A DNA stretch of 64,000 nt from the NCBI RefSeq assembly GCF_037893015.1, contig NC_133666.1, positions 468,901,454-468,965,453 of the forward strand, written 5' to 3'. Positions 23,460 to 36,600 of this stretch are shown here, one piece after another. The notes under the pieces were generated by a model that saw only the letters and a list, made by a program, of their open reading frames with translations, had not been told where the DNA came from and did not search any database. The DNA is from Macrotis lagotis. Its lineage: Eukaryota; Chordata; Mammalia; Peramelemorphia; Peramelidae. The first letter of the stretch is position 1. Each line of letters opens with the position of its first letter. Made by a program: the position numbers and the translations under genes.

Positions 23460-23741
23460 GTACTTACTACTTTTCATTCATTCTTAAGTGTGATACAAAT
23501 CACTTATACTAAGTAATTTCAAAAGAAAAAAAGCACTGACAACTTGGGGTGCTGCTGGTGGTGGTGGTGGAGGTAGGACAGGAAATGGGACAGGGGGGTC
23601 CCTGCCCTGCACTTTGAAAGAATCTCAGGATTCTAATAGTAGTGGGGGAGGGGAGGAAGCATGGTCTTTTCTGGCCCCCTTAGCTTTTGTGTTCCCCCTC
23701 CAGCGCCAGCACTCAGTAGTAGGCAAAAGGAAACTTTCAAG
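23460..23741. other. Unassigned upstream DNA with a (GGT)n run
   Basis: GC content rises toward the NAPG CpG island. A short GGT repeat lies at about 23555-23575. No gene seen. Confidence 0.35.
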
Positions 23742-23750
23742 ATACTAAGG

Positions 23751-23907
23751 GGGGGGGGGGCGCGGCTAGGTGGCACAGTGGCATAGTGGATAGCGCACTG
23801 GCCCTAGAGTTAGGACGACCTGAGTTCAAATCCAGCCTCAGACACTTAATAATGACCTAGCCGTGTGACCTTGGGCAAGCCACTTAACCCCATTGCCTTG
23901 CAAAAAA
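23751..23907 (+). mobile_element. Marsupial tRNA-derived SINE, full length
   Basis: A G-rich start leads into 'cggctaggtggcacagtggc' with a small internal repeat ('cagtggcatagtgg'), box B GTTCAAATCC and tail CCTTGCAAAAAAA. A direct repeat ATACTAAGG lies at 23742-23750 and 23908-23916. Confidence 0.9.
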
Positions 23908-24360
23908 ATACTAAGGTGGGGTGCACTACAACTACATATTGATGGATGATTTCTAAGGTCTCTTGCAGTTCTGATCCTCTAATCCCAGAGGAAGAGGGGC
24001 TTCTGTGGACCCCAGGGGTGGCCCCCTTGGTATAAAGCATTTATGTGGAGGGGAAGTGTCCACATTCTTATAAATGGCGTCCCCCAAGTCTTAGTAGGAT
24101 TTTAAGGCAGGAAAGCACAAAACTTTGGGGATAAGTTGGGTGGGAAACTTAAAGGCCAACAGTTTTCAGAACAGCTGCCTAACTCACTTTGTTCATCAAA
24201 ATGAGTTTGGCCTGACGGTCCCCCGCGGGCGCCAACCTTTAAAAACTCCCGGTCAAAGAGCGGCAGAGGCTCCGGCCTCCAGGATAGGCCGGGCCCAGTG
24301 TTCCCGCCTTGCCTCCACTGCGCAGCTGCCGGCAGCCCCAGCGGCCAAGCGAGGCGGACT

Positions 24361-24410
24361 GCGCCTGCGCCCGCGCCCGCGCATGCGCCTGCGCCTGCGC
24401 CTGCGCCGGC
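24361..24410. promoter_or_regulatory. NRF1-type GCGC hexamer array
   Basis: Tandem GCGCCT/GCGCCC units include the palindromic NRF1 core GCGCATGCGC at 24379-24388 and several GCGCCTGCGC half-matches. It lies about 250 bp before the NAPG start codon. An ATG within the core (24383) opens a 29-codon frame ending near 24472; whether it is a uORF depends on the true transcription start. Confidence 0.65.
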
Positions 24411-24633
24411 CGACCACCTCACAGCCAGCCCCGAGCGCACTCCGCCGGCGCCGCAGTCCTCGCCGGCTCTGACCCCTCCGCCCCGCCGTAGCCAGGCTGC
24501 CCTGCTGCTTCGGCCGCTGGGCCTTTGCTTCTTTCTCTCCTTCACACTTTCCCGTCCCGGCTTCAAGCTGGAGGCCTTCGCAGCGGCAGGAAGAGGGAGT
24601 CCTCTTCGCAGTATCCGAGCCGAGACTGCGGAG

Positions 24634-24689
24634 ATGGCAGCCCAGAAGATAAACGAAGCCCTGGAGCATATCGCCAAAGCGGAGAAATA
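24634..24689 (+). CDS. NAPG: NAPG coding exon 1
   Basis: 56 nt, encodes residues 1-18 and two bases of Tyr19. The donor is a strong GTGAGTAAG. Confidence 0.97.
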
Positions 24690-27600
24690 GTGAGTAAGCC
24701 GGAGCCGGTGCCAGGGGGTGAGTGAGCCAAGGCCTCTCCCCGCACTGGCCATTCCGCCGTGCCCGTGGGGAGCCCTGCCCGAAGGAACTCCTGGGCACCG
24801 GAGTAGGGGGTCGCGGTGCCCCCTGGGAGTTGTAGTTGGTTCCCTCCGGGGTTTCCGGAAGTGACCCCGGAAGTGATTAGTAAGACTGTGGCGTTTGCTC
24901 CTTGTGGGAGTGGGCCCCCCAGTCCGACTTGTCATTTAGCCCATCACGACGGCAAGGCCACGAGCTCATGGTTTGATTTCAGATCGCTGTATGGAATGAA
25001 CTTCTGAAGTCGAATTACAGCGAGACCTTCCTGGCCCAAGTTCCTGCAGATCATTCAGTAGATTGAGCCACCGGCCTCCCTTGTGAAAATGATTGTAGAA
25101 GCTGTCATTTGAGGGGCGGCTAGGTGGGGCGCCGGCCCTGGAGTCAGGAGGGCCCGAGTTCAGTTCAGGCCTCAGACTTAATAATTACCTAGCTGTGTGG
25201 CCTTGGGCAAGCCACTTAACCTCATCGCCTTGCAGAAACCTAAAAAAAAAAATTGTCATTTGAAGCAAAGGAAGTCTTACTGATACGAGTTTTTTTTAAA
25301 GATTTTGTTTATTTTGAGTTTTACAGTATTTCCCCTGATCTTACTTCCCTCCCCCTACCCCAACAGAAGGCAGTTTGTCACTCTTTACATTGTTTACATG
25401 GTATACACTGATCCAAATTGAATGTGATGGGAGAGAAATCATATCCTCAAGGAAGAAACATAAAGTATAAAAGATAAGATCAGACAATAAGATACCAGGT
25501 TTTTTTTTCCTAAATTAAAGTTAATAGTCCTTGATCCGAGTTTTAAATGACAGCACACATTGACAGAACCAACTCACAATACACCTGTTCCACTCCCAAC
25601 TGCCAGAGTGAAGTAAAATGTTTAGCATAGCATGCTCTTTATTTTAACTATTACTTCTAGATTATTTTCCCATCCCCATCTCTCACTATCCATTTATACT
25701 ATTCTTTCTATCTTTGTCATTGTATATTCTGACTTTTAGGATATTATCTCTTTGTAATCCTTTAGCTCACACCCCCATCCCTTGCTGTGTTGTCATCTTG
25801 ACTTCAGTGTCTGCTTTGATGACCTTGTAATCTTTGAGAAGATTGGTGATATTCATTTTCACTTCAAATACACGCAAATGTATAATCTCTAGTCAAGTCA
25901 GATAGAGTGGAATCTCAACAGGAGGCTCCTAAGCCCCACCAAAAGCAGGGAGTTGCGTCAATGAGGTCGATGGAAGCCAGGGACCTCCATTGTGCCTTCT
26001 TGTCTCATTTGCATGAGCCATTACTATTTTTCAGCATTTGATTCATTTTTTTTTGTTGACTTGCTAAGTCATTCTTCACAACTCCTACTCAAACTTTGTT
26101 GTATATTTTTTTCAAGTCTGTGTGGCCTTCTTTCTCACTATTTGCAGATGGCCTTGACTCTATGTTACATTGAAGATCAAAGTCATCTAAAATGACTTCA
26201 CTCAATTTCTTTCCAACTCTTAAAATTCTCTCTTTCTAAAATATCCTCACCCTTATTATCTTTGATCCTATATCAGAATTTTCTTTTTTTCTGAGGCTAA
26301 TCAAAATATTCAGTGACTTTTAAGTTATGTTCTAGACTAATTCCCTTAGTTCAGTAGTTGCCCTTTAATAGAAGAGGACCATGTCATCATATACATACAT
26401 ATATGTATATGATGGCACAACTTGTAAATTACATTTATTATAGTGGGGAAAATTTTTGCAGTGATACCCATCTCACTGCCTTTTCCAGAACTGTCCCATC
26501 CCATGGCCTGATTTGATAAGGAAACAGGACTTCTGGTGATATCTGGATGCTGTAAGATTTCTTGGCCTTTTGAATTTGGTTTCCTTCTCATAATCATAAA
26601 GGCACCATGGAGCTCCCCTGGTCTGCAACAAAATAGTGCATCCAGGTTTGACTTTCAATGGTCTAATCAGTTTGCCTTTTCCTCTCAGGCCTGCAACCAA
26701 ACTCCCTCTGAAACCCAAAGACTTTTGTTTCCCAGAAACTGCCTGGAGGATCATGGAATAATGATAATAGATAAAGAAATAGAAAATCAGAGAAATAAGT
26801 AACTTGCCCCAAATTATGACATTATTAAGTAGTAGGCTCAGGACTTTAGCTTATTGTTGGATATTAAATCCAGTGATTGTCCCACTATACCACCAGACCT
26901 TGTGTCCTTGATCCCATCCTTTTCTACCATTAGGCTCTTATTTTGTAAATTATCTCTTTTCTCTTTCTATCTCTATCTCTTAGTCCCTTGTTATGGCTCA
27001 TTCTTTCCCTTCCTTCTTCCTCCTTTTCCTCTTTCTCCTTCCTTTCTTCCCCTTCCTCTTCCATTTCTCTTCCTCCTCCTTCTCTTCTTCCTCTTCTTTC
27101 TCCTCCTTCTGACTAAAGGAGACTAGTTTAACAGGTTTAAATCAGAGGGGAAAATAACCTTCTCAATCCTGAATCCTGAATCTGAGTCTATATTTCTCCA
27201 ATTCTTTACCCAAAAGTAAGGTAGATAATTTTTCTGTCTTCACTCTTTGATGAATTCTTCCTCTTATGGACAATGAAGTGAAATTTTTTTACTTGTCTTT
27301 CTTGCTGGGCAATAGGCAACCCATTTTGTGTCTCTTGGATAAGCTTCACACTCAGGTTCTTTGTGTGAAGTAGCCATATCTTTACCTCATTGATGTCTCT
27401 GGACAAGAATGGCCTTTTTTTTTTCTTTAGTTCATTTGCCTACCTTATTCCTTTATGTAGAAAGAACTTTTACTTCATTTTCTTCTAATATCTTTCAGTA
27501 CCAAGTTCTTTTCAGGTTGATTTCATTAAAATATGAGCTCCTTGAGGGCAGGGACTATTTTTACCTTTATTTGTAAATCCAATATTTAGCACAGAGGTCA

Positions 27601-30600
27601 TCATATAGTGTTCAAGTGATTTTTGACCTGACTTACCCTTCATAAGATGCCTTTCCTAGACCTTTACCCTCCTCTGTGCTTCAGTGGTACTCTATTCTTC
27701 TTATATTGCACTTTTATATTCTAATATTATAGTATGTGTATGCATGTTTGCATGTATACAACCATTTCTCCAATAAAAACTTTCAGCTCTTAAAAGTCAA
27801 GGATTTTGACTTGTTCATTCTTGTATTGTCCAGTACCCAGGACAGCTCTCTGAACACAGTTTTCTTAGTGTGTGTATATAGAGATCAAATATTTTATGAT
27901 TGAGACTAACAGAATTAAGCGTTTAGTAGGTTTGGCTGAATTGATTTTTCAAGACCCTACTACCTCTAAATTTATGGTCATCTTTCTTAGCTTCCAGGTA
28001 TTTATAACTATCTTAACTAGAAGTCTCATATTTTAGAAGGATAAAGGAAAATATCTTTGATCCTGAATCAGAATATAGCACTATGGGCTACTTTATACTA
28101 TTAAAATTTAGTGACTACTGTACTTATTGCTTAATTATACTATCTAGCCACCCCTAAGTTGCATCACTTTTTACAATTCTTTTTTATTTTTGCAAGGCAG
28201 TGGGGTTGTGACTTGCAGTAGCATTTCTTTTAATAAGATTTTTATAAAAATATTTTTGTAAGATCTCATGTCCTGATTTTTAATTACAAAAATTTGATCA
28301 CAAAAAATAAACATAGAAGATTTACTAGCCTACTGTTCTATTTGTTGCAGTATTTTCTCTCAAATTCATAATCATCCAGTTCAAAAGCCACATTTTGCAG
28401 AGGTGGAAGCTAAGATCCAGAAAAAATGTAGTGGTTTATTCCACATTATGTTGGCAGTAAATAGCAGAGTTGGAATTTGAACCTAGGTCTTCTAATTCTG
28501 AATCTAATATTCTTTTTCTTATACCACTGGAAGCACCAGTGAAGAAGGACTTATTGGTTAAAATCTTTTCTTCTAACAGTCTTTGTATTCATTCTGCTCT
28601 GTTTCTTCCCAGCTTTATTTTTAAAATTGTTGCTAATAAATTACTAAGTTTGCTTAAAAATCCAGATGGTTTTCTGCGTGTTACATAGTTATGATTGTGT
28701 TTCTTTTGGGGTTGCATTCTGGTTGGATTGAGTTCATTCTCCAGGAGGAAGAAGTAGGGAGAGGTAGACAGAAATAGCTATAATGACTGTTGAAATGGTG
28801 GGTGCAGTCAGTGTCACCAAAGAAATGTTACAATAAGTGTGCAGTAGTAATGATGATGAGGTTGATGAAGTTTGTACTTCATTTTCAAAGAAGACCTTCA
28901 CATCTAGGAGGTGATATCATGAAAAGCATGTGAATTGAATATTGATTGAGAATGGTTCTGTCCTAAGTCATTAGTCTCACTTTTCTCTAGAGCCATCTTG
29001 GTCCAGTGACCAGAAATGGATTAGGAAGACTATAGATAGTCCTGGATCTGAGTCAGTCAGGTTTAAGTGACCTAAGGTCACTCATCTAATAAGTGTCTGG
29101 GACTGTATTTGAACTTAGGCCCTCCTGGCTTCAGACTGACCTAAGATTGTATATGTAGTAATACATGTCCAAAATTAACTTACTAGGATATGAACCAAGT
29201 GTCCTTAGGAAGAAAAAGATAGAGCTCCTAGGAGTTCTTGCTTGTGAATCTTTTAAACATTTCATAAATAGGTCGTTGAATTTGTAGTTTGATTTATTAA
29301 TGGCCTGGCTCAGACTTTGAGTTCTTAAAGGTCATTCTGAATATGAGTTCTGTCAAGTTTTATATGTTGGAAGAAGTTTTTGAAGTTTTGGCAACAAACT
29401 TTTCTAACAAGAAATTAGTTTGCCCAAATATGTAGAAGCTTATTACTAGTAGGTTGGTCAGTAGCTGATCAATTTTTTGGTCAAAGAAATTTTAAAAAAA
29501 TACAAAATGACTCCCAGTTCTGTGACCCCCTAGTATCAGTGGCAAAATAACAAAGAAAGGAACAGAGAGAAGGTCAAAATAATGATAATCATAATTGCCA
29601 TTTATATAGCATTTTAAGATTTGTTATACATTCATGTATTTTATCTCATTTGACCAACACTTGACCTGTATGAAAAGATAAAGATGAAATGACAGTGGAG
29701 GTATTTAGTTATAAAGTTGTTAAGTCCCAGTTGTTAGTGTTCTCTTTCTCCTCATATTCCTTCCTTCTATTTACTTATTTGTGTATTATGTCTGTACTTT
29801 TTAAGGACTGCTAAAATGCATGTGGCTCTTCTTTTTCACTGTTGGGTAGTAGAGTGGGGGGAAAACAGATTGAGATTAAGGAGATTTGAATACTAGTCCT
29901 AAATCTCTTATAATTGTTTTTAGGCAAGTCCTATAAGCAAACTAGTCTAGAAAAGTTATCTGTAAAATGAGGGAGTTTGGGCTAGATAATTTTTGATGGC
30001 CTAACTCTAAAATTATGTAACCTCCTATCTTTACTTTTGTTGATATGAATTTTATAGTCATATATGCATACTTTCTACCAAGATATTTTTTCACTTCCTT
30101 TTACAAAAATTTTTGGCCTTTCCAGTTAATGTTTTTCTATATCTACTTTCCATATTCTATTCTGCTTGAGAATGTAAAGTATTCTAATAAACCAAGTCAT
30201 AAGAAAAATATTATACTTTTTTATTTATGATAGACATCCTACTTTGCATCATCTCTTATAAATCTATTGCTTTTTTGAATTCCTCATATTTGTAAATTCT
30301 TACTTCAAAATAATAATCACTTACCTGTATATACTCCATCTGTTCAGCATTTCCTCAGTCAGTGGGTGCCCATTTTATTTTCAGTTCTGTGCCTCCATAA
30401 GAAGTTGCCTAAAATCAGTGTCTTGAAACTCAAAGAGGAACAGGGACTACTAGTAACTGTTTACAAGGATTAGAAAACAACATAGGACCAGTAACTATAC
30501 ATACATATACATATATACATACACATACACATACACATACACACAATATACACATACACACATACATACATACATACATATATGGATCTCTGTAAACCTC

Positions 30601-33600
30601 AGGGTTACAAAACCTCATATTAATTTCTTGCCCTAAATCAGATTATCTTAATGTGTAATTTTTTTTTAACTCTGAAGCTTGCAGGGATCCTTATAAACAA
30701 TTAGTGGCTCCTATTTCACTTTGAGTTTGATGTCATTGATTTAAGAACTTTAAGAAGAAATATTGATGAATTTGATAGTGACCAAGCAATTAATACATAT
30801 AAGCACCTACTTTGTTCAGAGCATTATGCTAGGTGATGATGGAAATACAAAGTGTAGAATGGCATACATAGAAGAGATCACTGGCATTGATTGAGGAAGA
30901 CCCAGATTTGGTTCTCATTTTCAAAATTTATTGTTCTTTGTGACCTTTGGTGAAGCACTTTAATTTTTGAGGTTCAATGTCCTCATCTGTAAAATGAAGT
31001 TAATAGTACCTATGATATTTCAGTTAACTGGATTGTTATGAGACTTAAATGAAATAATATGTAAAGTGCTTGCAACTCTTAAAATGCTGTATCAGTTTTA
31101 TATGTTATTATTATTAGACATTATCCTGTTCTAGTATTTGGAATCAAGGAGAGGAATATCACATAAACACATAGAACATTTGATACAAAATTACAAGAGC
31201 CTAGCCCAATGTTACCCACATTACATAGTTTATTTAATTGACATTAAAGAATTATAAAACGTTTTTATTTGCTCAGAGTGGTAATGTTACAAAACAAAGT
31301 GCTATTGAGAATCAGATGATCAAAGAAGACTCAGGCATTATATCCTCTTTTAAGTTAGGCTTTAAGGGATGGTGGACAAAGGTTAGCTTAAGCAACTACA
31401 TGAAATTGTAAAACTAGAGAACTGTCCAAGATGGTTGATATGACTTCTATTTTTTGTCTAGCTTTCTTCTATCTGCTGTTCTGATTCAAACCTTTCTCTG
31501 GTGTTTCTCAGTCTACTGTCTTTCCTCTACATATCACACTGAAATATTGTGCTGGCTTTAAAATCAGAGAGGAACCTGGATTTGAATTCTACCTTTGACT
31601 TTTACTAACCATATTACTTTGTGTTACTTAGTTTTTCAGAAACTCAAATTCTTTATCTTTAAAATGGTAATTATAATGCTTGACAATAAATTACCTCACC
31701 CTTTGGAGGAAAGTGCTTTGTAAAACTTAAAGTAATATATGCATTTGAGTTACAATATGATTATATCTTGACTCTTTTATTGTAATCTTAACTGACTTTC
31801 ATGGTTGTAACATATATCTTATTATTTTTTTATGTTAAGGTACATTTTATAGACCAAATATCTTCTATGTCTTCTATGTTCCCTTATAAACATTTCTGTC
31901 TTCAGACCACAATATTAGTTTTTTAAAAACATTTTTTGCTTATTTGCATAAAGCAAACAAAAATGCAGTGATCATACAGTTATTCTTTGTTTGCAGAGTT
32001 AGACCAAAGTATTGTTATTGTTATTATTAAGGAAAAATCATATTTAACATAGCTAAGAGAACATAGGAAAAATGTTATAATATTATGGTTTTGTCACTGA
32101 CTTTATGATATTTTGGCTGAATTAAGGCAACATAGATTTTACTTGGAACCTGGGATTTTAACATTTGAGATTGTTTTTATGATAAGTTGACAGAGTTCAA
32201 TATTTCCAAAACTGGATGTAAGGAAATACTGCTCTGTCTATATTCAGGATGAGCTAATACTTTGCTACATCACATAATGATGAAATTTGAGGATTAGAAT
32301 TTCAGCAGTCATGTAGTCCAACTCATTTACACAAAAGGAATTCCCACTGTAAAATAATCAACAAATTATAAATAGAAGAACAATATGGAATTTGAACCCA
32401 TAATACTAAATATTATTTGAAAGATTATATAATTTAATATTCATTATGAGTGAACATTTTTGGCAGGTGGTTAAATCATTTTAATAAGTAGTATTTTTTG
32501 TTATGTTAAGGTATAAGGTTGATGACATCTCTTTAATAGTTGTTGAATTGAATTTCATGTTTCAGAGTATAGATTCATGGTCTTCAAAAGGAAAAAGGGG
32601 CTTTTCTTGCCCTTTAACCTTGCCTCATTATTTTCAGGGGGTTCTTGCTTTTGAAGTCTCAGACTTCTTCCTAAGATAGGTATAATCACCTGATCGTATC
32701 TTATTTTATGTAGGGACATTTACATTTATGTTTAAACAAAAATGTTGAGACCTCTGGGGTGAAGAGATAAGTTATTTTAGTATTTTGACACATTTCCTAA
32801 TATTTGGAGTTTAGTATCTTTTTTATTTGTTTAGTCATTTTTCAGTCATGTCCTACTCTCCATGATTTCTTTTGGGGTATTGGTAAAGATCCTGGAGTGG
32901 TTTGCAGTTCTTCTACAGTTCATTTTACAGAAAAGAGAACTGAGACAAACAGGATTAAGTAATTTTCTCAGTCTAAGGTCAAATTTGAACTCAGGCCTGA
33001 CACACTATCCATTTGTATCACCTATTTGGTTTAGTATCTAGATATTCCGTAATTTTTTTTTTTACTGAACAATAGGATCTGGGACAAACTTTTATTCTTT
33101 TCTTTCTTTTTAAATCTTGAATCTTGTTTTCATCAGAGTAGCATAGTCTTTAATAGTTAATCATCATTGCAATATTTCTCTTATGTACAATGTTCTGCGG
33201 CTTTTCATTTAACTTTACGATATTTTTCCAACTGTCCTTTTTGTTATTTTTTAAAATGCAATAATATTCTGCCATAACCATATGCCACAGCTTGTTCAGA
33301 CATTCCTCAATTGATAGATCTCATCTCAGTTTCCAATTCTTTGTGGGCCAAACTTGAAAAAAATGCTTAATACGAGGTAGCAAGTTGAACGTGCTGGATG
33401 AAAATTGTTATGGATTCTCCAACTCTAGGTTTCTATTTTATTAGTTTAACCCTACAGTTGCCTTTGAGATTGACATTGTGGTAAGATCACAGAATTCTAT
33501 CAATTGAATGGAAGTTTATTACATTTTATGTACAAAGGTTTAGAAAATGGAAACATTGAAAAAAGTTTTCCATTTTTTGTAAAGGATTTAAATGATCAAC

Positions 33601-36600
33601 TTGTAATTATTTGGTAATTCAAACCTTATCCATTTCAATTGTAGTGTGTGCTCTTGTTTTGTAATTGACAACATTTAATAAAGGAGAAAATAAGTCATTT
33701 AAATTAATTGCCATTAAGTCTTGGATTAGAATGCCCCCTTTTGTTTTATCTCTGCCATAGTTCATCCTCTTAAGGTTAGCTTTGTCTACAGTGCATGCTA
33801 ATTGCATCATGATTTATCTGACTTGTAAAGGTAGATGATCAGTTCTATTAAATTTGTCTTCTTTTTTTACACTTTAGCCTGAAAACTGGTTTTTTAAAAT
33901 GGAAGCCAGATTATGACAGTGCTGCATCTGAATATGGGAAAGCAGGTAGGAATGATGCTAGACTTTCAGATCCAATGCTATATCTTAAAATAATCATTTG
34001 CTTCCATCTAGTATGACATTTTTATGAATAGATCTTTCTAACTTTAACAGCAAAACTGTTATATGCCTTTGATATTTCTTCCACTTAACTACTGTTGACC
34101 TTCATTGTTGGGCTAAGATCTATTGTTTCTTATTATCTGAATAGTGAGAGAGATGATACTGAGAGTAGATTTTAGTAATCTTAATATGTGTTTTATTTTC
34201 TTGTTCTTCCCAGCTTTGTAGTGATTTAATGTTACATATCGTGTAACTTTTGTTGTAATATTTATAGATTTTTCCATTGCAAAATGAAATATATCTTTAT
34301 TTGTTTAATTCTCTTATAAAAATAATCTGTATGTTCTCTGGAAACAGAACTAATGGTGTATTTGTGCAAGTTAGACTTTTTCAATTTGATACTAAGCTTC
34401 ATGGATAATTTAGAATAAATCAAGGTCTTTCCTAGAATGTCACCCAGAATTGAATATAAATATTCTAGCTGTGGACATTGTACTTCTCTTAATTAGTCCA
34501 GTAACTTTTTGGGTTTTTAATTTTTTTAAATCATTTAAGGACTTAATAATATTACAGTGTAATAATTAATTAATAATATTACAAATGTAATAGGGAAAAA
34601 TTTTCTTTGAACCTTGTTTTAGTGTCCTGTATTTCCCTCCTTTATGAAGTACGTTTGTAGTAATTTTTCTGCTTCAAAAGGCAGCATTTTTATATTCATA
34701 TCAGTTCTCAATTCTGGTGTCCTTTAGGATCAAAGGGTAGGGTTACTCAGAAAAGTCTATGACTTGTTTTGATACTTTAACCACTGTGATCCTTTTACTG
34801 CTAAGACTGTAACTATCCAATCAGTTCTTCCAAGGTAAAAAAAAAAGCAATTTTTCCATAGCAAATAACAAGTGTTAGGGTATTTGGTTGGAATTTATGT
34901 TTTTGACAGGAAGTCTAGCTCTATAAAAAACACGAATTGTTTTAAAATACTTCACTAAGTATGTGGAAGGAGAAGGTGAACAAAAGGAAGACTTCTTAAA
35001 AGATAACATTATTTAGTGGTTTATTTTTAAGGACTACAAATGATAACATAAATTGTTGGTACTTTTTTTTAATCAGTGAATTAAATTACTAGCCCTATAT
35101 TTTTTTAATCTAAAGAAAGCAGCTTCATTTTTATTTTGATTGCCACTGTTTTGATTGCCACTGTTCGAAATTTTGCTAACTTTTAAAGGAGTATTGCTTA
35201 ATTTCTGATTCTTACTCTGAAATATAGAAGAAAAGCAACCCTAAAAGAGCTCTTGTCTCAAGCAACTATAAAAAAATAATTAGAGAAACTGGAAGAACAA
35301 AATTTTTTTACAGAATAAATCATCAAGTAATTGAATGCCCAGAAAAAAAAAAGTAACAAAAGCAAGGAACAACCACTAGACAGTCCATATGTGTTCCATT
35401 TGAATTTATCAAATATTAAAAAAAATAAGAATTGGAGGGAAAGATCCCTACTAGACTAAATGAACTACCCTGTGATGAATTTAGAGGACATGGTTGAGAG
35501 ACTCCTAGGATGATTAGGATGGACTGGTTGTGAACTTCTTTATTGGAGGGTTATTGTAATGAGTGACAGAAAGGAAGAGGAAGAGGACCTGCTTTAGAAA
35601 AGACCGTTTATCTCCTCCTGATATTTGTTATCCATTTGGCCTTAGGCACATAACTTGAATCAATCAGTTAATCAATAAGTACTACATACATTCCCTGTGT
35701 TTGGCTCTATACATACATATTTTGTAAGCTATACAAAAAGAAACAAAGACACTCCCTGAGCTCCTGGGATTTATAGTCTTTTGGGAGACACTACTTGCAA
35801 ATAGATATACAACCAAGCTATATACAAGTGGAAATAATTAGTATAGGGAAGACATTAGAACTGTGTGGAATTAGGAAAAATTTCTTGTCAAAAGATGAGT
35901 TTTTTTAATGGACCACAAAGGAGGCCAAGGAAGTGTTAACTAGACTTTATCTTTCTGAGTCTGTTTCCTCATCTGTAAAATGAGGTCTTTTTTTAAAATC
36001 TATTATCTTAGAAAATGAAAGATTCATTGAAGTATTCTTTTTATTCCCTTTTTCTAAGCTTTGTATAAAGATTTTAGAAATGTCTTTTCAATAATATTTT
36101 CCCTAATGTAATGATTCATTTTGTTTTTTCTCAAATGATAGAAATAGAAACAAGATTGTTTTTTCTTTTTGCTTTATTTCAGCTGTTGCTTTTAAAAATG
36201 CCAAACAGTTTGAGCAAGCCAAAGATGCCTGTCTGAGAGAAGCTGCTGCACATGAGAATAACAGGGCGTATCTTTTCAACATTACATAAAAGGAACTGAA
36301 TCAGTCATTAATTGAAAATATATCTTGGTTGACACTAATTATTTTTCTTAGTTATGAATTTGTCACTTGTGAAGGAAAGCACAGCATTAATTTATGATTA
36401 AATGAAAATCTCAACATTTTTATACTCTTACTGTTTTTAATGATTTCTCAGAAGTGGGGGGGATATGTTTTTATTCACAAAATTAATTTGGTAAAAGAAT
36501 GTCTTTCAGCATTTATTTTTGTGTTGTCAGGTGTGGTAGTGTTAAATTTTCAACTCTTTCCTCTCACATGATATGGGGTATAGGAAATGTATATCAAGTT

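Larger units (their letters stand above)
24190..24960. promoter_or_regulatory. NAPG: CpG island promoter of NAPG
   Basis: A GC- and CpG-rich block in an otherwise AT-rich window surrounds exon 1. There is no clear TATA box, as expected for a housekeeping CpG-island promoter. The transcription start cannot be placed from sequence alone. Long open frames across the island on both strands reflect GC-rich composition and have arginine/alanine/proline-rich translations without domains. Confidence 0.8.

Noticed and set aside
24298-24690. 130-codon plus-strand frame ending in the gamma-SNAP N-terminus
   Set aside because: It is the open 5' UTR frame running into exon 1 and then into the intron. The only ATG in frame is 24634, and the low-complexity upstream part is not conserved SNAP sequence.
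24102-24935. 277-codon minus-strand frame across the CpG island
   Set aside because: Arginine/alanine/glycine-rich translation without domains, overlaps NAPG exon 1 and the hexamer array; explained by GC-rich composition with few stops.
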